Positions 1 through 8,374 of a stretch of DNA of 64,000 nt are shown here, piece by piece (the stretch's first letter is position 1; every line of letters starts with the position of its first letter). The position numbers and the translations under genes were made by a program. This DNA comes from CBDFGK01 sp965247075 (GTDB taxonomy: Bacteria; Pseudomonadota; Gammaproteobacteria; Pseudomonadales; Halieaceae): the NCBI GenBank assembly GCA_965247075.1, contig CBDFGK010000003.1, positions 1,488,001-1,552,000 on the forward strand, written 5' to 3'. The notes under the pieces were generated by a model. It saw only the letters and a list, made by a program, of their open reading frames with translations, was not told the DNA's origin and did no database searches.

Positions 1-90
1 TGGGTCGATAGTGATTTTATAATCCAGCATGGCAACGCCAACAAATCCCGTAAATATGAGCTTTCCGATAAATGGCTGGAACTGATTTGA
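1..90 (+). CDS. 3' end of an unidentified gene
   Basis: The window opens inside a reading frame that runs 29 codons to a TGA at 88-90. The visible C-terminus is hydrophilic and ends KWLELI. It is too short to assign. With the IS4 element removed, its stop lies about 75 bp before an hsdM-like start codon, so it may have belonged to a restriction-modification or defence locus. That link is inference from position only. Confidence 0.4.
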   Translation, partial: WVDSDFIIQHGNANKSRKYELSDKWLELI

Positions 91-162
91 GGACACAACA
101 AACAGTATCGCCTTTTCCTTTGAGCGGGGAATGCTAAATACCTAATGAACAAAAATAGAATA

Positions 163-1453
163 AAGAGACATCACTGCTGTCCCGTTAAGGAGAAATAAGG
201 AGGTCTGATTCCGCCACAATTGATACAATGAGATTGTCTAGAAAACAGTGTATTAATAGAGGGAACCAGACCATGGCGCATTGTAATACGATCCTGTCAC
301 AAATACTAAAACTTGTTCCGAGACATGAATTTGAGACCCTTGCCAAACAACATCATTCTGGCCGTTCCTTTCGTAAAGCCTCCCGCTGGTCACAGTTTGT
401 GTCGCTGACGATGGCTCAATTGTCTGGTCGAAACAGCTTGCGTGATATCGTGGATAATATGTCGGCGCAAATGCATCGCCTTTACCACCTGGGCAGCGCG
501 AAGCTGTCGCGATCTAACCTATCGCGCATCAATGAAGATAAGCCTTATGCTCTGTACGAAGCGCTGTTTGGAAAACTGTTAACTCGCTGCCAAGGCGTGG
601 CGCCTGATCATAGTTTCAGATTTACTCACCCGCTTTATTCGCTGGACGCGTCCACCATCGACTTGTGTTTGTCTGCGTTTCCCTGGGCTGATTTTCGCAC
701 CACCAAAGGAGCGATTAAGCTGCACGTCGGTTTGAATCATGCGGGTTATTTGCCGGAGTTTGTGGTCGTCACGGAAGGGAAGAAGCACGATGTAACAGTG
801 GGTCGCACGCTCATATTTCCTAAGGGAAGTATTATTGCAATTGATAAAGCCTACAATGATTACGTTTGGTATAAGCAATTGACAGATAAGGGTATTTTCT
901 TCGTCACCCGGCTTAAGAGCAATGCAAAATACCGCATTATCGAGCGTCGATCGGTGCTGAAAGGCAAAGGTTTGACGTGTGATCAAACGATAGAATTCAC
1001 CGGCCCCCAGGTCTCCAAAAAATGTCCTGTTCGATTAAGGCGGGTTGGCTACAAAGATGCGGAGACGGGTAAGCACTATGTGTTTGTAACAAACAATTTC
1101 AAACTGGCAGCCAAGACGATTGCCGATGTCTACAAAGCCAGGTGGCAAGTGGAATTATTCTTTAAGTGGATAAAACAGAACCTGAAAATCAAATCGTTTG
1201 TTGGCACGAGCAAGAATGCAGTGATGACTCAAATATGGATAGCGATGTGCGTATACCTGCTAATTGCATTTCTGAAGTTTCAGTCTGGACTCACAAAGAG
1301 TATGCAGCAGCTATTGCGATTACTGCAGCTTAATTTGTTTGATAAGCGTGACCTGATGGCGTTGTTAAGGGGTGATCCGCCTGATGGCAGACTGCCCGAT
1401 GTCAATCAAATGAAACTCATATGAAAGTTAACGGGACAGCAGTGAAGAGACAT
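163..1453 (+). mobile_element. Complete IS4-family insertion sequence with target duplication
   Basis: Perfect 17-bp terminal inverted repeats lie at 172-188 (CACTGCTGTCCCGTTAA) and, in reverse complement, at 1428-1444. The element is flanked by an exact 9-bp direct repeat, AAGAGACAT, at 163-171 and 1445-1453, which is the target-site duplication. Intact ends, intact transposase and an undecayed duplication indicate a recent insertion. The element sits between the 3' end of an upstream gene and the start codon of an hsdM-like fragment. Confidence 0.95.
273..1424 (+). CDS. IS4-family transposase
   Basis: DDE transposase that cuts and joins the ends of its own element. Counting from the ATG at 273, the protein is 383 residues. 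It has an N-terminal DUF4372-like region, then an RNase-H-fold core with candidate catalytic D125 (SLDAST), D191 (IAIDKAYND) and E294 (RWQVELFFKWIKQN, the YREK-like signature). The frame is open from 228, but the ATG at 273 is preceded by an AGAGGG ribosome-binding site and gives the usual family start. The gene fills the space between the inverted repeats and appears functional. Confidence 0.93.
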   Translation: MAHCNTILSQILKLVPRHEFETLAKQHHSGRSFRKASRWSQFVSLTMAQLSGRNSLRDIVDNMSAQMHRLYHLGSAKLSRSNLSRINEDKPYALYEALFGKLLTRCQGVAPDHSFRFTHPLYSLDASTIDLCLSAFPWADFRTTKGAIKLHVGLNHAGYLPEFVVVTEGKKHDVTVGRTLIFPKGSIIAIDKAYNDYVWYKQLTDKGIFFVTRLKSNAKYRIIERRSVLKGKGLTCDQTIEFTGPQVSKKCPVRLRRVGYKDAETGKHYVFVTNNFKLAAKTIADVYKARWQVELFFKWIKQNLKIKSFVGTSKNAVMTQIWIAMCVYLLIAFLKFQSGLTKSMQQLLRLLQLNLFDKRDLMALLRGDPPDGRLPDVNQMKLI

Positions 1454-1455
1454 CT

Positions 1456-1482
1456 ATGATTACAGGTGAAATTAAAGATTAA
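1456..1482 (+). pseudogene. Start codon scrap resembling hsdM (type I restriction methylase)
   Basis: ATG at 1456 is followed by seven codons reading ITGEIKD and then TAA. MITGEIK matches the usual first residues of type I restriction-modification HsdM subunits, as known for the family. The rest of the gene is absent: IS256 sequence begins within about 15 bp. The IS4 element inserted just upstream of this start. With only eight residues to go on, the assignment is tentative. Confidence 0.35.
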
Positions 1483-1654
1483 GCAACATCCTTTCTGAGC
1501 GCTCATAAGGTCGGGCGCCCGGGTATTCACTGCGCTCGGCCACCATCGCCGTATTCAATAGCACGGTAACCGCCTCCGCGAGACCATCAAAACCATTGTC
1601 CCTGAGCAGTTCCACTGCATCGTAAATCGCATTATTCTGTACCGGCTGAGTCAT
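1472..1654 (-). pseudogene. N-terminal fragment of an IS256-family transposase
   Basis: Sixty codons starting MTQPVQNNAIYDAVELL, the N-terminus of an IS256 (mutator-type) transposase that is normally about 400 residues. The frame leaves the family after about residue 54 (YERSE) and stops. The catalytic domain is missing. The first ~50 bp of the same coding sequence recur at 38137-38187 on the plus strand, so this element was once present in at least two copies. Confidence 0.75.
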
Positions 1655-1821
1655 CCGGTGATCATGAGTGACATCAAGGGTTATTTCAGGCTCATTCCAT
1701 ATTTGAAAAGACTGCGACTTGACCTGCGAGCCCTTTCCCTGTATTTGTTGCGTGCTTTATAATTCAAGCTGTTTTGTGTAATCAACATTGAATCGATTCG
1801 GTGTGCAAGGTGGTACGACCT

Positions 1822-2403
1822 ATGTCCAACTCTCACCCCCTGAAAGATAATATCGCCTTGATAGCCGGCATCAGCTTGCCGGTGCTGCTGGCGATGGTCT
1901 TCTGGATCGCCACTGCCATCTCCCGCATGACAGTGGCAGACCCCCAGTACGACATGATCTATTCGGCCGATTACTATGACCACAATGGCCTGATCAAAGG
2001 CACTGTCAGCTTCGAGGTCTGGGGCGGTCGCTTGCGCGCCACGTACCACAGTACGGACAGTCACAATTTGCGCAGTGCGCCGCGCATATACTACTTCGAC
2101 GTCAGTGCGGGTAGTACTCATGAGATCAGCGTGGAACTACCCGCCGATCTACAGGATGGCCAGGAACTGGCTATTCCCGAAGCGAGTGGGCTGGAGTTAA
2201 GTAAAAAGAGCATCGCCCCGGACGGTTATAGCTTTGACGGCAGTTACAGTAGCCGCAGCGGATTGTTCTTCTTTGATAGCGGCTACCGCTATCGAGGCCT
2301 GATCAGAAAAGAAGATCGCGCTGTAAAAATCCCCACTCACGGTCACCAGTACCAGGGCAATCTGCGCTTTCTCGCTTGGGTCGTGCAGAGCAAGCAATCG
2401 TGA
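1822..2403 (+). CDS. Hypothetical membrane-anchored protein
   Basis: 193 residues from the ATG at 1822 (the frame is open from a GTG at 1801). One N-terminal transmembrane segment at about residues 10-33 is followed by a roughly 160-residue soluble domain rich in Tyr, Ser and Asp, predicted periplasmic. I do not recognise the family. Its stop overlaps the GTG start of the next gene (GTGA), so the two are likely translationally coupled. Position next to a DUF2157-like protein resembles loci in which a small membrane protein accompanies a DUF2157 protein, but the GDYxxLxY signature is not seen here. Confidence 0.7.
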   Translation: MSNSHPLKDNIALIAGISLPVLLAMVFWIATAISRMTVADPQYDMIYSADYYDHNGLIKGTVSFEVWGGRLRATYHSTDSHNLRSAPRIYYFDVSAGSTHEISVELPADLQDGQELAIPEASGLELSKKSIAPDGYSFDGSYSSRSGLFFFDSGYRYRGLIRKEDRAVKIPTHGHQYQGNLRFLAWVVQSKQS

Positions 2404-3338
2404 CCAGTAAAGATGCTGCGCTCGCAGAAATTGTTGAGATAGCCCGGCAGCACGATATTTCCGGCCAGGAAATAGTGCGGGAATTGGGCACCGCATCCCA
2501 GAATGTGGCTGGTAACGCGGGCAGCAGCATCGTCAGACAGTTGCTGGCCTATGTTGGTGGCATCTTTGTCTTCGCTGGTATTCTTATCTACATCGCCATG
2601 TTCTGGGAAGAAATGAATAGCGCGGCGCGTATCATTATTACTCAGGGCTCTGGGCTGGTCGCGCTGATCCTGGCCGTGCTGATGCTGAATCAGGACAAAT
2701 TCGCCAGGGCAGTCACGCCGCTGTTCCTCACCGCTGCCTGGCTACAACCCATCGGCATCATGGTGGCCTTTGATGAGTTGGGTAGTGGCGGCAATCCACA
2801 GCATGCTGTGCTGGCAACGACCACTGTCATGCTGTTGCAGAGCGTCCTGATACTGCCTCGTTATCCGCGCTCCGTGCCGGTGTTTGTCGCGTTGGGCTTT
2901 GGCGTGCTGACCTGGTGGAACCTGTTTGATCTGCTAGGCATAGATGAGGACTTCAATATCATGATTACGGGTCTATTCCTGATGCTGGTGACCTACGGGA
3001 TCGATCAAACCCCGCACCGTAGCATTACACCGTTCTGGTACTTTCTCGGCAGTGCTCTATTTTTCTGGGCCGCTTTCGAGCTGCTGGAGGGGACACCTGC
3101 CAACGTCCTGTACCTGGGAATCTGCGCCTTTATGATCTACGTCAGTACCCTGGCCAGGAGTCGCACGCTGTTGTTTACCAGCACGTTGGCGATGATGGGC
3201 TATCTCGGCTATTTTACCAGCGAATACTTCGTAAACTCAGCGGGCTGGCCCATCGCCCTGATTGTTACGGGCCTTATCCTAATCGGTCTTAGCAACCTGG
3301 CGCTGCGCATAAACCGCAAATACATTGCTAACAACTAG
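2400..3338 (+). CDS. Multi-spanning membrane protein, DUF2157-like
   Basis: About 312 residues from the GTG at 2400, which overlaps the upstream stop by 4 bp; a TTG at 2376 is an alternative. A short soluble N-terminus with a helical stretch (about 1-45) precedes eight or more hydrophobic segments. The layout resembles DUF2157 inner-membrane proteins. No catalytic motif is visible and the function is unknown. Operonic with 1822-2403. Confidence 0.7.
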   Translation: MTSKDAALAEIVEIARQHDISGQEIVRELGTASQNVAGNAGSSIVRQLLAYVGGIFVFAGILIYIAMFWEEMNSAARIIITQGSGLVALILAVLMLNQDKFARAVTPLFLTAAWLQPIGIMVAFDELGSGGNPQHAVLATTTVMLLQSVLILPRYPRSVPVFVALGFGVLTWWNLFDLLGIDEDFNIMITGLFLMLVTYGIDQTPHRSITPFWYFLGSALFFWAAFELLEGTPANVLYLGICAFMIYVSTLARSRTLLFTSTLAMMGYLGYFTSEYFVNSAGWPIALIVTGLILIGLSNLALRINRKYIANN

Positions 3339-3365
3339 AATAACGTGCCGGCGGTCACCTGTGCG

Positions 3366-3678
3366 TCAAGGGCATTTGTAAACGCTAAAGGTTTGCTGGC
3401 CTGCTTCTGTCACCGGTCCTTGTGCGACTCTAAAGTTACCGCCTATTTCCGCCGCATGGTTGCGCGCCAGTGTCGCCAACTCGGTGGCGACCTTGTCCTG
3501 GTTGTGATCAATACTGGCAATCTCCGAACGACTGATGGACTTGGTGGTCCCCAGCTTTTTTGCAGGTGGTATCAACACTCCTCGCCATTGTGACGCTCTC
3601 TCCTTCGCTGATCCGTTTTACCCATGTGCATCCCGAGAGTCCGATGACAATCAATATAGTTGCATTACGCTTTAACAT
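3366..3678 (-). pseudogene. DUF4156-like lipoprotein broken by one frameshift
   Basis: From ATG 3678 the first frame reads a classic lipoprotein signal with lipobox LSGC (Cys17), then about 20 residues up to DTTCKK. The second frame continues as KLGTTKSISRSEI...ARNHAAEIGGNFRV...FSVYKC, the pattern of DUF4156 outer-membrane lipoproteins (conserved Cys, ARN-AA--GG, YxC end). The frames join at a run of six A on the coding strand (plus-strand 3556-3561 region); one fewer A would give a single frame of about 103 residues. This could be a true pseudogene, a slippage switch or a sequencing error. No downstream partner is visible. Confidence 0.65.
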
Positions 3679-3793
3679 GAACTTTCACTGCTAATGTTTG
3701 ATGTGATGATCTCACGGCCATGTGGCTGGCAACAACAGCTCGTCCGGATGTATTGTTTATACTGAATTTTCGGAACCTTAAGGGTAGTTTCAT

Positions 3794-4201
3794 ATGAACC
3801 TCGATAAGCTCAAACAGGCAGAGGGCCGCTTTCTGGCCAGATATCCCGAAGGGTTTGATGACCCTGGCATGGTGTCTATCAAGAAAAGGCACGATGTGGA
3901 CAAGCTGGTGGAATTTGCCCAGGCCCACCTTACCGGCAGCCACTTTAATCAGCCTGGGAATTTGTGCGAAACCCTGGTCAAAATCGTCAGTCGTTCCTCC
4001 ATGGTCTCCCGCTTTGAAAAGCGCCTGTATGGACGCAGTAAGCGCCAGGGCTTTGAGGAAATACTGGGTATGCTCAGCCATCATCGTCTGGGCAAGTGGT
4101 CGGTGATCTCGGCGGTGCCTTTTTATTTCGCGGCGGCCGGTGGCCACCGCCTTTGGCATCCAGTCGCCAGCGTAGAGTTCCAGGGCAGGAGGGTCTTGTA
4201 G
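3794..4201 (+). pseudogene. Conserved hypothetical protein, truncated
   Basis: The N-terminus (MNLDKLKQAEGRFLARYP...) through SVISAVPFYF reads like a conserved bacterial protein of unknown function that I recall as more than 200 residues. Here a piece appears to be missing after VSRFEK (about residue 75). The last ~23 residues are unrelated: from about 4125 the DNA is the antisense of a tannase fragment. I infer a gene that lost an internal stretch and its 3' end by recombination. Confidence 0.5.
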
Positions 4202-4530
4202 CGCCCAATCTGTGCTCCAGCTCTCGTCTTGATGGCCGCATAGCCGAGCTTCAGGGGTTCGTTAATGCTATTGGAAAAGCCGCGCTTGTCCGGCAGCAAG
4301 GAACCGCCACAACCCGCAACGACGAATTTTCCGTTCCAGTCAGATGCGGGCAGACGCATGGCAAAGACTATGCGGCCGGCAATGGTCCCGCTGATATTAC
4401 AGAGCGCGGGAAGATTGCGGTTTATGGTCAAAAAAATGGGCTTCGGAAAGTGCCCAAAATCACCAGGTCCTGACTTAAGAAAATCGCCTGTCCAGGTCAG
4501 ATTTGTTGGCGCTCGCGGCTGCAGATGAGT
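4123..4530 (-). pseudogene. Tannase/feruloyl-esterase-family fragment
   Basis: The frame runs about 130 codons without a convincing start. It contains LPALCNISGTIAGRIVFAMRLP and WNGKFVVAGCGGS, which match the first conserved blocks of tannase/feruloyl esterases (normally about 500 residues, secreted). The catalytic GxSxG, Asp and His regions are absent; the sequence diverges after about GYAAI. It is cut off at the junction with the 3794-4201 pseudogene. Confidence 0.5.
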
Positions 4531-4643
4531 ACTTTAGGTTCTGTTATACAAGTAAGTATTCCGCTAATGTCATGGCTGCAAAGCGAGGGTTTTTATCTGC
4601 GCTTATATTCGGGCACAATGTGTCGGCAGTCGCCGGAGTTTTT

Positions 4644-5588
4644 ATGAGTAAATTGCTTACCAGAGCCAGCTCGATTAATCGTGCCCTTGACCAGATAGGT
4701 GACAAATGGTGTCTGTTAATCCTTCAGGAAGTGTTCTGGGGTATCAATTCATTTAATGAAATGATGTCGGCCATGGGTGTATCCAAGGGTGTGCTATCTG
4801 ATCGCTTGAAATGGCTGCAGTCGGTGGATTGCGTGCGCAAAGAAGCTGATGGCAAGGGCGGCAGGCGTATGCGCTATCACCTGACCAAAAAATCCGTCGA
4901 TACTTACGATTCTGCGTTGATGGCCGTGGCCTGGGAGCGGCGCTTTTTCAATACGCCGGAGTTGGACGAGGTCGAACTTATCCATCACAAATGTGGACAG
5001 GCGTTTCGTCCGGAAATGCGTTGTCGCTCCTGTGGTGACGATGTTCGGGTCGGCGATGTTATCTACAAACCCGGCCCGGGAGCTACCCGCGATGAGCGGG
5101 ACAAGAAGGTCAGGCGACGCTCCTCCATTTCTGTGCAGAATGTGCCCAGTAATCGCAGTCTCTACAAAAACCTGATCAACCTGGTTGGGGACCGCTGGAC
5201 AGCCAATGTGATTGCGCTGTCTTTTCACGGCCTTACCCGCTTCGACCAGTTTCACCAGGAATTGCCGGTCGCCACCAATATACTCGCTGACCGCCTGAAG
5301 TTCCTGGTGGAAGAGGGTGTCTTCGCACAATCGGCCTATCAGCAGCAACCCGTGCGTTACGAATACCAACTTACCGAGAAGGGCGCAGCGCTATACCCCT
5401 GGTTTTTGGCCCTTTTGCAATGGGGCGACAAGTGGTGTGATCCCGATGGGAAAGGTAAACCGATGCGGCTCACCCATGAACCCTGCGGTCGTGCATTGCA
5501 CGGGCAGGGGACTTGTAGTGCCTGCGGCGGGGTTCTGAAAGCTCACCAGGTCACCTTTTCCCTGGGAGCGACGGCCGAGGCGTCCTGA
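4644..5588 (+). CDS. Tandem HxlR-type double winged-helix regulator
   Basis: Predicted DNA-binding regulator of 314 residues from the ATG at 4644; the frame is open from 4503, but MSKLLTRASSINRALD is the natural HxlR start. Two HxlR winged helices are fused: repeat one at about 8-103 (IGDKWCLLILQEVFWG) and repeat two at about 170-265 (VGDRWTANVIALSFHG). Each is followed by a Cys-rich knuckle, C117/C127/C130 and C281/C291/C294, probably metal-binding. Most HxlR proteins are single-domain dimers of about 110-150 residues, so this may be a built-in dimer. No obvious target gene adjoins it. Confidence 0.85.
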   Translation: MSKLLTRASSINRALDQIGDKWCLLILQEVFWGINSFNEMMSAMGVSKGVLSDRLKWLQSVDCVRKEADGKGGRRMRYHLTKKSVDTYDSALMAVAWERRFFNTPELDEVELIHHKCGQAFRPEMRCRSCGDDVRVGDVIYKPGPGATRDERDKKVRRRSSISVQNVPSNRSLYKNLINLVGDRWTANVIALSFHGLTRFDQFHQELPVATNILADRLKFLVEEGVFAQSAYQQQPVRYEYQLTEKGAALYPWFLALLQWGDKWCDPDGKGKPMRLTHEPCGRALHGQGTCSACGGVLKAHQVTFSLGATAEAS

Positions 5589-5625
5589 CAGACAGCCCCG
5601 GTCAGGCGAGAGTGCATCAAAAGAA

Positions 5626-5778
5626 TCAAATTCTAAATTCAAGAGAGATGCCTTCACCCCAGGCGTAGAACAGCAGGCTAAGCGTCAATATAGTCAGGTT
5701 TCTAAATGGCAGCAGTGCATAAGCCAGCAAGAATGCTGGTAAAAAAAAGCACAAGAATGCAACTGATGGAAAAACTAT
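5626..5778 (-). pseudogene. N-terminal scrap of an MBOAT (AlgI-like) O-acyltransferase
   Basis: Read on the minus strand from 5778, 50 codons match the first two membrane segments of MBOAT/AlgI proteins (VFPSVAFLCFFLPAFLLAY, then LLFYAWGE). The position of the initiator is ATA rather than ATG, and the frame ends at TGA 5628-5626. MBOAT proteins are normally about 450-500 residues. The remaining ~290 bp to the next gene (5779-6070) show nothing I can identify. Confidence 0.55.
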
Positions 5779-6070
5779 GCTGTGGAACCTTCAAGAGAAT
5801 TCGATAGTATAAAGACCTTATGAGAAGTGCATCCTGACACTCCCCGGATCGTCCATGATCGCCTTTCAAGACAACCCTGGTATGGATCAGATACTCGGCG
5901 ACATTATCCCAAGATTCTTCCGATATTCAAGGTCAAGTATCAAGCACAGGACTGTCACAGATAAATGGGCCTGTTTAACAAATTAATTACAAATCAAATC
6001 TTATTCAATGATATATTGAGGGGAGAAATCAGTCCAGCGTGCAGCTGAGAACCATAACAGGAATTATTGA

Positions 6071-6934
6071 ATGACAGATAGTCGCAAGCTAACTATCCGA
6101 AGTTTCGAAAAAATTAGCCAGTTTCTGGAATCTGACAATAATGCTGATCTATATAAAAGAGAACTGGCGCTGATTGAAGGTGAGGAGGATTTTCTAGTAC
6201 CTGGATATTGTTATGTTTGTGATAAACCGAGCGAGTTCCTGGTGGACTTTCTACGCTGCCCGGAGGTTGAGGCTGGCAAAACCAGAATTCCTAATTGGCG
6301 AGAACGCCTTGTCTGCCCCAACTGCAATTTGAATAATCGCATGCGAGCAATCGTGCATATCGTTGAGATCCTTGGCAATGCAGATGAGAACACTGATATT
6401 TACATTACTGAACAAACAACCTATCTCTACCAGAAACTGCAATCTCGATTTCCAAAACTCAGGGGTAGTGAGTTTTTAGGTGGAGATCTAAAAGCCGGAG
6501 AAATTAATGCCGAGGGCATTCGTCATGAAGATATGACAAGTCTCAGTTTTGAGGATGAAATGTTTAATTGCATTCTCAGTTTTGATGTCCTTGAGCATAT
6601 ACCAGATTACAAGGCTGCTCTGGCGGAATGTGCCAGGTGCCTGAAGGCAGGCGGTTCTTTATTCCTCACAGCTCCATTTGTGATATATGCCAATGACACA
6701 TTGGTCCGTGCTGCCGTTAAAGACGACGGCACTACAGAACATTATCTGCCAGCACAATACCATGGCGACCCGGTCAACCCAGAAAAAGGTATTCTCTGTT
6801 ATTACCATTTTGGCTGGGACGTTTTATCCGAACTCAAACAGCTTGGCTTTAAAGACAGTTCTGTAAACCTTTACTGGTCGATGGAATTTGGTTATCTTGG
6901 AGGTAATCAGGTTATCATTACCGCAACAAAATAA
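6071..6934 (+). CDS. SAM-dependent class I methyltransferase with N-terminal Cys motif
   Basis: 287 residues. A zinc-ribbon-like region (C47-x2-C50, C82-x2-C85) precedes a Methyltransf_11-type domain; FNCILSFDVLEHIPDYKAAL at about 166-185 is the post-II/motif III region, followed by LKAGGSLFLTAP. This architecture occurs in methyltransferases of surface-polysaccharide loci, known from the family context. The nearest carbohydrate-linked remains are the MBOAT scrap upstream and a DUF7024-like scrap downstream, so it may be a survivor of a surface-glycan locus. Substrate unknown. Confidence 0.75.
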   Translation: MTDSRKLTIRSFEKISQFLESDNNADLYKRELALIEGEEDFLVPGYCYVCDKPSEFLVDFLRCPEVEAGKTRIPNWRERLVCPNCNLNNRMRAIVHIVEILGNADENTDIYITEQTTYLYQKLQSRFPKLRGSEFLGGDLKAGEINAEGIRHEDMTSLSFEDEMFNCILSFDVLEHIPDYKAALAECARCLKAGGSLFLTAPFVIYANDTLVRAAVKDDGTTEHYLPAQYHGDPVNPEKGILCYYHFGWDVLSELKQLGFKDSSVNLYWSMEFGYLGGNQVIITATK

Positions 6935-6946
6935 ATTATTTGAGAG

Positions 6947-7198
6947 CTAGCCCTGAACATCTGAGGCCGGTTTAATATAGATTTTTAGAGACTCAACTGA
7001 AATTCCCAGTTGGCGCTGATCAGGATTTATACCCAGGCTGGCTGGAGATTGAGCATTTGGCAGATCAAAACTCAAATTGAGAATGTTCGACTTGATCAAT
7101 TCGCTCGGAGTCGTCATCCGATACTCTCCCCTGTCTTTGGCTGACCACTCGCCGACTAACATTGCAACACTTTTAACAATCACTTTCTGCTCATCCAA
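6947..7198 (-). pseudogene. C-terminal fragment resembling DUF7024-type protein
   Basis: 83 codons (open a further ~24 codons upstream with no start) containing SFDLPNAQSPASLGI and RQLGISVESLKIY. This resembles the SPxSLGxxxDxRxLGI pattern at the C-terminus of large glycan-associated membrane proteins (DUF7024). The N-terminal several hundred residues are absent, so I call it a remnant. Assignment is from memory of the motif. Confidence 0.4.
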
Positions 7199-7215
7199 TA
7201 CTTCTTTGGCGGTAA

Positions 7216-7533
7216 ATGGATTCTAATCCTTGCTTGTATCTTACTTCTCGCGGCGTCAAGACAAGCGCTGTAAATTGTTCATGGCCGAGGGAGCAAACTA
7301 TTGTCAAAAGATGGAAAAAGACGCAATTACCGGTTGCGAAGGAAGACGGTGTCTATACTTATGCCCATATCGATATCGTAGAATTCACGGTAAACGATGC
7401 GGGCTGGCTTACCGGTCGTGCCGTGCACCCTGTTGAAGGCATGACGTATAAGGAATTCGCCTACTGCGCGTACACTCTGGCCGCCTCTACTGATCGACTG
7501 GAGTACTTAATTCAGGAACCGGATGTCTATTGA
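7216..7533 (+). pseudogene. Possible C-terminal fragment of a YbjN-like protein
   Basis: The last ~70 residues (from about YTYAHIDIVEF to the stop, including EGMTYKEFAYCAYTLA and DRLEYLIQEPDVY) have the look of a YbjN/T3SS-chaperone-like fold. The first ~30 codons are low-quality and appear unrelated. The frame starts inside the antisense of the preceding scrap, so this is probably a gene missing its 5' end. It stops 26 bp before the IS66 left end. Confidence 0.35.
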
Positions 7534-7641
7534 GTAATATCGTTGAGGAGTGATGAAAGGTAAGCGCAAAATAAACCACGCCCTGTTCTCCTAACCATGG
7601 AACCGGCACCCTGTCATTCCCGCCCTGACAGGAGTAGCTCT

Positions 7642-7983
7642 ATGCCACAGACCGATAAGGCCTCCCTTACCGAACGACAGCAATACTGGTTACAGCATAT
7701 TCGTGCCTGCGATGCCGCTGGGCAAACCAGAATTGAATATGCCCGAGCAAATGGTATTAACGTCCATTCATTGTATTCCGCCAAGAAGGCACTGGCAGCA
7801 AAAAGCACACTGCCACCTCGTAAGGCCATCCGCTTTCAAAAGGTACAAGCTCCAACTGTTCACTCTCACCCGCATAGCCAGTGGCGCATTCAGCTGCCCA
7901 ACAGTGTCATGGTCGCCTTTGACGGTGAACCTGATGCCGGCACATTGTCACTGGTACTGAGCACGGCGGCGTCCCTGTCATGA
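7642..7983 (+). CDS. tnpA: IS66 accessory protein TnpA
   Basis: 113 residues from the ATG at 7642. The helix-turn-helix-like N-terminus (ERQQYWLQHIRACDAAGQTRIEYAR) is typical of the first IS66 frame. The stop overlaps the tnpB start (ATGA at 7980), the usual translational coupling. Required with TnpB and TnpC for transposition; here the partner TnpC is truncated. Confidence 0.85.
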   Translation: MPQTDKASLTERQQYWLQHIRACDAAGQTRIEYARANGINVHSLYSAKKALAAKSTLPPRKAIRFQKVQAPTVHSHPHSQWRIQLPNSVMVAFDGEPDAGTLSLVLSTAASLS

Positions 7984-8339
7984 TGCGGCCCTCGAATGAT
8001 CTGCCCGTGGTCTACCTGTGCCGCGATGCCATCGACTTCCGCAAGGGAATCAATGGCTTGTCGATACTGGTGGAAGATGCGTTGTGCCTTGACCCTTTCT
8101 CGCAGCAGTTGTTTGTGTTTTGTAACCGGCACCGCAACCAGATTAAGATACTTTACTGGGAGAGCAGTGGCTTCTGTATGTGGCAGAAGCGTTTGGAAAA
8201 AGCGCGTTTTCATTGGCCACGCAAGTCTGAAGATGAGATCGTCACACTCACCTCACAGCAGCTAAACTGGCTGCTTGACGGCTACGACATTATGCGCTTA
8301 GAACCGCACAAAAAACTATATTTCAGTAGTGTTTTATAG
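7980..8339 (+). CDS. tnpB: IS66 accessory protein TnpB (Orf2)
   Basis: 119 residues, the usual length. It contains the hallmark start VYLCRDAIDFRKGINGLSILVE and the FWQKRLEKARFHWP-like block (seen here as MWQKRLEKARFHWP). The second M (MMRPSN) is an alternative start. Apparently intact. Confidence 0.92.
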   Translation: MMRPSNDLPVVYLCRDAIDFRKGINGLSILVEDALCLDPFSQQLFVFCNRHRNQIKILYWESSGFCMWQKRLEKARFHWPRKSEDEIVTLTSQQLNWLLDGYDIMRLEPHKKLYFSSVL

Positions 8340-8374
8340 GGTTATTTGCACCTATAAGAGGTATAATAGCGGGC

